Shown here in pieces: positions 58,201-64,000 of a stretch of 64,000 nucleotides of DNA (within the stretch, counting starts at the first letter, position 1; every line of letters starts with the position of its first letter). The notes under the pieces are model-generated. The model worked only from the letters and a program-made list of their open reading frames with translations, did not search any database and had not been told where the DNA came from. This stretch comes from Nematostella vectensis. Its lineage: Eukaryota > Cnidaria > Anthozoa > Actiniaria > Edwardsiidae. The translations under genes were made by a program, and so were the position numbers. The DNA is taken from NCBI RefSeq assembly GCF_932526225.1, contig NC_064036.1, positions 14,005,181 to 14,069,180 of the forward strand, written 5' to 3'.

Positions 58201-61200
58201 GTCGCTAGGCCTCATCGGCCCCACTAATGATAGGGGCTCGTACTGCGGGCTCACAAAAACCATCTGGAAATCGAGCCTACTTCTTCGCTGTCCTTAGTGG
58301 AACAGGCACTACGAACACATGCGCTATATATATATATATATTTTTAACGCAAATTAAAAAAGAAATACGTTTACGGGTAGATAAGTAGTGAAGAATAGGC
58401 AGCGGTATCGCAAAGCTAATATGCCCGTATGTAAGAAACCGAGGTAAAATAAGTTATCGATATGATTTTATTACTATTAGGGAAAGTTCATTTATTATCC
58501 CGTGGGGGGGGGGGGGGGGGGGCATGAGGATTTTGATAAAAATAAGGGATAAAATTAGTTGACCCCCCCTTAAAGGAGGAACAAAATTTTCCATGTCCCC
58601 CCTTACGCTTCCTTCATATTTTCGGTCCCCCCCCCCCCCCTCCCGAAAATCGAAGAAAGATAGGGCAAAGAAAGGAATGGCAATGATAATATCAAAAGAA
58701 CGCAATCAAGAGATTAGCTGCAAGCTGGACAGAAAGTGGAGGGGAATGAATTGACTGAAAACATTAATTCAGAAAAAGTGAAAGCACTCAATTTCTAAAA
58801 AATGTGACTAACTTCAGGTTGCAACCTGATAATGGTTGATGCTATAGATGAGGCAAAGAAGCAAAAAGGCTTTTTGATCTTCTCCTTGCAAAAAAGCGCA
58901 GCATGGGAAAAGCAAGACAGCGAGGAGACAGCGAATTAGATATGAGCGAGGATTTTGATAATGTAGAATGAGCGCTTTTAGCATTAAAACGTTTTGTTTA
59001 TATTTTAAATATGGAACAAAAGCACAATTTTATATAGCGGAAACCATAAAAAGATGTATTTAGGGTGTATACAGGTTTGCATTGCACATATAAAACAATA
59101 TAAAATGTGTCTTAATACGTATCCTGGACTCCTGGATTGTGCATGCCAAATAACTACCCCCTAACCGAGACAAGTTAACCAAGAAGTCTGATTTGACACT
59201 TCGTCAAATTTTATAGTAGAGACAACACCCAAAGGAATCAGTGACCCCCCCTTTTAAAATCCAAAAACTTTCGACGCCACCCCTTTAGACCTCAGAAATT
59301 TCTCTAGCCCCCCACAATATCATCTAGCCCCCCCCCCCCCCCCCCCCTCCTCGGGATAATAAATGAACTTTCCCTTAGTTTTTAAAGTTTTTAAAACTTG
59401 CTTAAAGAACATTTAGCGTTACAGTAGTTCGCAATTTCGCCGGGGGAGCTGTACTCTCTTTCAATCCCATCGCGTGATTGGTTATGGCTTCTATCAATAT
59501 TAGGTGTCTATTGGAGATGCTTATGCCGGGACTCTAGAGGTTAAACTCAACCCCTAGTTAGGTTGAAAGAGAGAAAGTGGTACTATCTCTCCCTCCTTCC
59601 ACTTTACTATACTTGAAAAAAATCCGATCCTCTGGTTTCCGGGTTACTTTACTCACAGGCGAACCAGGATTAGAATCAGTCCCTCGTGATCCTTAGGGAA
59701 AATAAAATGCAATTTGAAGTTGCGTCTTGACTGTTTCCTCAATAAAGCTAGTTAGACAGACAGACAGATTTATTATAGTGCCGTGAACAAAGAAGTACAT
59801 AGGCCATTATTCTCTAATCTCTAATATTTATAAATAAGATTGCCTAATTAAAAAGCAGTCATATATGTATTTAGCTACAATGCTTTGGTGTATTTTTGGG
59901 GCTATTAAATCTGTAAAGTTTGGGAATTGTCTATTTAGTTGTTGCGAAAGAGTATTTCTAAGTTCTTTGTAAATTGGGCATTTGACAAGAAAGTGTTCTT
60001 CATTTTCCATAGTGTGACAGCGCGGGCAAACCCTTGATTCTGGTGTTATAGAATTTTTATTGTAGCGACCTCTTTCAATTTGTAGAATGTGGTCGCTTAT
60101 TCTTAGTTTTGTTAGTGCCCCTATTCGATACTAAAATAAATCTAAATAATACTAAATAATCCTCTAGTTTATATTCTCTGAATGTTCTTAGTTTGTTCCC
60201 TCCAATTGGTCTGGAATTATCGTCGAAAAGGCTTGATCTCCAATCTTGTATTTCGTATATTCTAGTTACTGTATTAGCCTTGTGTGTTGTTTTTAAGGTT
60301 CTCTTTCTGCGCCACAATTCACCTTAAAAACAACAGCTTCATTGAGGAAACAGTCAAGACACAATCCTGATTCGCCTGTGCTTTACTTACGTCCCTCCCT
60401 GCGATAGACACATCTCGAGACAAGACATTCGAAGCGAGATCGGCCGTCATTTGGCCGGAGAAGAGCGACATTATCACGGTTCCAATAATCATCCACACGA
60501 TGCCAAACATTCGACCAATTACCGTGGATGGCGCCTTGTCCCCGTACCTGCAAATATACAAAAATAGTATGGACACTTGTGGATGGCACGTTGTCGCCGT
60601 ACCTACAATAAAACAAAAATACGTGTGGAACAGATATGTTACGGGACAGATCCGTTTGGTGCTCTATGTCATGTATTATCATATTTTGGCCCTGGCATAA
60701 AGATCTCTATTTCGCAGACGCCTTCGCTATAATCTTGATTGGACACTATATAAGTACATAATCATAGTGCATCGTTTATACGTCATGCATAATCTCTTAC
60801 CCTACAGTTGTCATGGTAACGAATGCCCACCAGATACCAATAAGGACCCCGTGCGGGAATGGTCTGGAAAACTGCTCTGAATTGCTTCGTACTTCCTGGA
60901 AACCAAACGATGAACTGTGGTCTTACAAATGTCATCAATTTTGAAGAAAAAGCTAGAGCATTCCTATTTTATGAAGGGTTGTGCAAATTTAAAGGGGTAT
61001 CAGGGGAAACGTTAATTTGTATATAGCTTCGTAAATAAATTGGAAAATTAATTGGGTCGATGTATTTTTTTAGACAAAATTGTACAAAGATAATTGAAAT
61101 TCTTAGCATCCCCCACGAATCAGTTGATCTACACCCAAGTTTTTTTATGAAAAGACCAAATTCACCAAAAATTCCTGAACGTTGTATATTTTATACTCAC

Positions 61201-61922
61201 AAACGACAAATTCTGCCTTTATTGCGAAAGAATAATAACACAAGCGTCCTGATAGATAAACTTTAAAGACAACTCATCTTTTAAATATAAATTTTCCCAG
61301 ATATTGGGATTTATCAGTTGTAGATAGTAACCGATTTGAAATTGTTTTTTGTTGTTTATTTCACACTCACCATGGCCCAAACAACAAATCCTGCTACTAT
61401 GGCTAGAAGAACACAAATAATCAAATACGGCGCAGAGTTCTGAAACAGTTGAAGCGGGCCAAGCTTCTCGTCCCATGAACCAAACTTGAACTTGACGATG
61501 GCTGGGCCCGGCGAGATATACAGCTCAAGAAACTTCCTCTGAAAATGTTTATCTTCCTTCCTGTTAGCCACCACGGGGAAAAATAGCTCTGGTGGCGTGT
61601 TGTATGGAGTTCGCCTGATGGCGATTTCCATCGCAGACGATGAAGATACGTTGAGTTTGTTGAAAAGTAGATTTGTTTGAGGGCAATTACATTGAAATTG
61701 AGCTTTGGTAAAATAATTGTGCAGATCCCCATCGACCCCGCCAGATGCATTCTGTTCAATGTGAGGCATAAATGGCAACCAGTTTATCGTTAGATTCGGG
61801 AAGCTTTGAGGGCAGATTGAAACATTTGCAGCATCTGAATTTGCAATCCAAAGTATCAACAAGAAAGCGTTAACTATTTGATGCGCCATTATGGAGGATC
61901 GCGCGTTTGACAGTTTCATCAT
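55226..61922 (-). CDS. Glutamate-receptor-like ion channel with a K+ selectivity filter
   Basis: Eight exons on the minus strand: 61922-61371, 60895-60801, 60547-60391, 56636-56570, 56345-56200, 56118-56020, 55792-55655 and 55423-55226 (TAA), 483 residues in continuous phase. In order: a signal peptide (best from the third Met, 61889, MAHQIVNAFLLIL); an extracellular segment of about 130 residues with several NxS/T sites (S1-like, INWLPFMPHIEQNASGGVDG); a membrane helix at about 162-184; a pore loop WWAFVTMTTVGYGD; a second helix ending IMSLFSGQMTADLA, which resembles the iGluR M3 end; an S2-like region at about 268-418 (VGVQIGMATFYTKE onward); a final helix at about 443-464 (PVFYGIISGLFVVFCIMGIV); and a short basic tail. 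This is the iGluR/GluR0 topology with a potassium filter. Exon 7 (start 55792) is the least certain. Ligand unknown. Confidence 0.72.
57147..57579 (-). pseudogene. Two-membrane-pass protein with PPxY tail, interrupted at an A10 run
   Basis: Lies inside intron 3 of the channel gene, on the same strand. From the ATG at 57579-57577 (MSCRDRIRRCIPLVF) the frame encodes two hydrophobic segments (IPLVFYIMFMGLVISGSYII; then ALGGLMIGTGVVVYLGFL) and a basic stop-transfer CCQNKKK. There a run of ten A (plus-strand T, 57381-57390) throws it out of frame. The next frame continues with a hydrophilic tail containing two PPxY motifs (SPPAYDEAV and PPPSYEEAM) and stops at 57149-57147. PPxY motifs usually bind WW domains of NEDD4-type ubiquitin ligases. 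Whether this is a true frameshift or a one-base assembly error cannot be told from sequence alone. An upstream exon is possible, since the frame is open to about 57645. No named family recognised. Confidence 0.6.
58480..59374. mobile_element. Harbinger-like MITE with GGGAAAGTTCATTTATTATC ends
   Basis: The left end GGGAAAGTTCATTTATTATCC and the right end GATAATAAATGAACTTTCCC are perfect inverted repeats of about 22 bp, each followed inward by G- or C-runs. Trinucleotide TTA flanks both sides (58477-58479 and 59375-59377), matching the TWA target duplication of PIF/Harbinger elements. The interior has no transposase. It is in intron 3 of the channel gene. Confidence 0.82.
59828..60330 (-). pseudogene. 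3' remnant of a non-LTR retrotransposon reverse transcriptase
   Basis: Minus-strand frames read LTKLRISDHILQIERGRY, then a zinc-knuckle-like CPRCHTMENEEHFLVKCPIY, the typical C-terminal region of LINE polyproteins (zf-RVT). A frame break near 60130 separates an upstream piece (REYKLEDYLVLF). It is truncated to about 500 bp and cannot encode a working enzyme. Confidence 0.8.
60524..60640 (-). repeat. Duplicated acceptor and start of the selectivity-filter exon, about 59-bp unit
   Basis: Two tandem copies on the minus strand. The downstream copy has TTGCAG/GTACGGGGACAAG (exon start 60547, YGDKAPST). The upstream copy has ATTGTAG/GTACGGCGACAAC (start near 60602, YGDNVPST). Splicing to the upstream copy would also restore GYGD but reads out of frame into the second copy. 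Confidence 0.85.
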
Positions 61923-63367
61923 AAATCTTCTAGTTTAAACGCAGGTGGAATGGTAATCTCACGTTCACTAATTAGTCTTCCAATTAATGATTTGACTGTA
62001 TTCAAAAAGTTTAAAATACAAACCACACGTCCTTAAAATTGTTCAATGCCGCAATTCATCTAAATCCATGGCAACGATGAATGACGTTTAGATATTGAAA
62101 CCCGTGCTGGGAAAAGTGATTCCCCATGCTGTGCTTTATTTTCATGACTTAAACGGAAATTTGCCTCACTCAGTATTTATTGAAGAAGACACCGAATCCC
62201 AATGATTTTCCAACGACATTTTTGTAAGGAAAGTTATGTAATTTAGTGTTTCTTCTGGAGATGTAGCAGGTGGCGTCACTTTCTCGATGGCAGCAACTTG
62301 CATAGCCGCAGGGACTGTATGTCATTACGAAAGTTATAAAGCCAAACTTGTTAAACAACAGGGTAAAATGTACCGTTTAAATACCTCTTTGAGGGGGAGG
62401 CTAAGTAAACCACCAAAACATCCAATTAGTGTAGTTTCCTATTGAGAAATGACATACTCGAAGACCAAGCGACTCCCTGAGGGTCACTATATATAAAGAA
62501 ACAATCAAAATTTGAAGCAAGCAATTCCATCTTTACTTTACTAGAGGCTCTTTACGGACCGCTGTGTAACGAACATAATAATATATATGCACAATTTCTC
62601 GATTCTGATTGGTTGAGAGCAGTACAATTTCCATGTAACACCAGTGAAGAAAGTTGTAATACCAGTGCATTCAGTTTTCTCGTTCAATACGGTATAAATA
62701 TGCACTTGTGAGTTTTTCAAAAAGCTCAAATTACTCGCCGAAGACGGCTCGTGCAATTATGATACTCACTCGTGCAAATTAATCCCGAATTGAACTCGAA
62801 ACTGTATGATCTGATGATTACCTATACAAAATACTAAAAATCCAGAATACATTACGCCAATGAAACCGTAATTTTAATCCTTGAAATCGTTACTTGAAAA
62901 CAACCGTAATAACCTAACATTTTCTCTTTTTTCACATTTAGAACACATGTTTGTTAGGAATGGTTTCTTTTCTCAAGCAACACAATAACTTTTACAAAAA
63001 GTAAGGTTTTCATCAAACTTATCTTTAAACGGCCCGTAGAACACTCGACTGGAAGGTCCGCTCTAATTGAAGGAAAATTGTACCACTGCGAGCTAGGACG
63101 AGCTACCTAAGAGAAAATGGTCCGTTAAATGGGTAAACGAGTTTTAGGTAGCCCCCAAAATTTAGTTGCCTTAATGGTACCTTATTTGAAAATAAAGAAA
63201 CTCGAAATTTAATTCTCGCGGCCTTCAGTATGGCGAAATTATATACCCTTATACCCATATTTTGCTATTTTTTGTACTTCCAAAGTAACAGCGTGTTTAG
63301 ACAAACTATTTGATGCTTGAAAGCTAACAATACCTGGCTTGAAGTCAAACAACAACCGGTCTTACAG
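61923..63367. other. Upstream region of the channel gene
   Basis: About 1.4 kb without a recognisable gene. It should contain the channel promoter in its left part. A stretch at about 62570-62770 (GATTCTGATTGGTTGAGAGC) has the look of a dispersed non-coding repeat but I see no second copy here. Confidence 0.4.
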
Positions 63368-63475
63368 TCAAATGTTTTCTGGAACCTTTTCATCGGAACC
63401 ACTATCAAAACCCTCAAGTTCTTCTTTTGTGCAGTCATAAAATATTCCATCCTGTTCAGTGTTTGAATCGGGATT
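63368..63475 (-). CDS. Possible small terminal exon, acidic
   Basis: After an acceptor-like TTTTTGAAG the minus strand is open for 35 codons to TGA at 63370-63368, with an acidic, protein-like sequence (YDCTKEELEGFDSGSDE). It could be an alternative last exon of the gene whose tail lies at 63626-63931, or a fragment of a transposase N-terminus. A donor-like ACT/GTAAGA follows the stop. Family not recognised. Confidence 0.25.
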   Translation of the reverse strand, partial: NPDSNTEQDGIFYDCTKEELEGFDSGSDEKVPENI

Positions 63476-63625
63476 CTTCAAAAAGCACCAAAGACGCATT
63501 AATAATATCATTGCTAAACTGGGTCATTCTTTTCAACAAGCTATTTTTTTTTATTTTTCACTCTTTTTCGTACAATGTTTACCGTAATATCAATAAGGAC
63601 AAATAGAGAGTTAGGGCTACCTGTG

Positions 63626-63931
63626 CTATAACTCTACGCTATCTGATCTTCTAGATAGCAGTCCGGTATTGTACTCTAGCCTACTTGGCGTCTTCATTCT
63701 TGTATTTGGTGTTACTAAGGTCGGTGTTGCTAGGGTCGGTGTGGCAACGGAAGTTTCGCTTGCATTGTCTCGTAAGATAGGTCTGTAGCTAGATGAAGTC
63801 TGTGTAGATCTAGAGGCGTGGAATGTCATGCCGTGCTTTTGTTGAGAGATCTTGGCGGCTATGCGCCCCCTATATTTCCATGAGCGGATGACACGCGAAC
63901 AAATGGCGCACCAAAATCCCACAAACTTGTT
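63626..63931 (-). CDS. C-terminal exon of an unidentified gene, continues beyond the window
   Basis: A good acceptor (GTTTCTACAG) precedes an open frame from 63931 to a stop at 63628-63626, about 100 residues. It starts with a short hydrophobic/aromatic end (NKFVGFWCAICSRVIRSWKY), followed by a basic patch and a Ser/Thr-rich tail with repeated TPTLATPTLVTP. This fits the cytoplasmic tail of a multi-pass receptor such as a 7TM protein, but that is only an inference. The upstream exons are outside the window. Confidence 0.5.
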   Translation of the reverse strand, partial: NKFVGFWCAICSRVIRSWKYRGRIAAKISQQKHGMTFHASRSTQTSSSYRPILRDNASETSVATPTLATPTLVTPNTRMKTPSRLEYNTGLLSRRSDSVEL

Positions 63932-64000
63932 CTGTAGAAACACAAAAATTTTTCCACAAATCATAATCTCGTTTCTAAGAATCAGCTCAAAGGTCCTGGC

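Noticed and set aside
60383-60682. Long minus-strand frame joining YGDNVPST to a basic sequence
   Set aside because: Out-of-frame read-through of the duplicated acceptor into channel exon 3. The phase-consistent exon is 60547-60391.

Overview
This window looks like nuclear DNA of an animal. Genes are split into many short exons with canonical GT..AG introns, the sequence is AT-rich, and every recognisable protein is a metazoan family. Intron style, the abundance of small inverted-repeat elements and the gene set suggest an early-branching invertebrate. An anthozoan cnidarian such as a sea anemone is my best guess, but nothing here proves it. All gene structures below were spliced by hand by following reading phase across GT/AG sites.

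Layout, left to right. (1) A three-repeat MYB factor of the B-Myb type (+, 341-8158). (2) The membrane-tethered CDK-inhibitory kinase PKMYT1 (+, 10203-18747), with palindromic E2F-type sites and a YY1-type site just upstream. (3) A DMT/EamA-family transporter (+, 21140-26140). (4) An SFT2-domain Golgi/vesicle protein (+, 28153-31598), which converges tail to tail with (5) FANK1 (-, 34650-32392). (6) TMEM101 (+, 37026-38254). (7) A DBH-like copper monooxygenase of the MOXD1 family (+, 40130-47732). (8) About 5.5 kb of 47/49-bp minisatellite (about 48150-53677). (9) A minus-strand gene (61922-55226) whose spliced product has the topology of an ionotropic glutamate receptor but a K+-channel selectivity filter (TVGYGD). 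Its large third intron holds a same-strand two-membrane-pass PPxY gene, a Harbinger-like MITE and a LINE remnant. (10) The last exon of an unidentified minus-strand gene runs off the right end.

B-Myb and PKMYT1 are adjacent and both belong to the G2/M cell-cycle programme. The other neighbours show no obvious functional link.

The most unusual property of the window is that tandem repeats keep forming on exon ends. At least six arrays in five genes have a repeat unit that includes a real splice donor, a real splice acceptor or the coding 3' end plus stop. The clearest is MOXD1, where five upstream copies of the last-exon acceptor would each encode the same short alternative C-terminus. The second highlight is the K+-filter glutamate-receptor-like gene, one of whose duplicated splice acceptors begins the exon carrying the GYGD filter.
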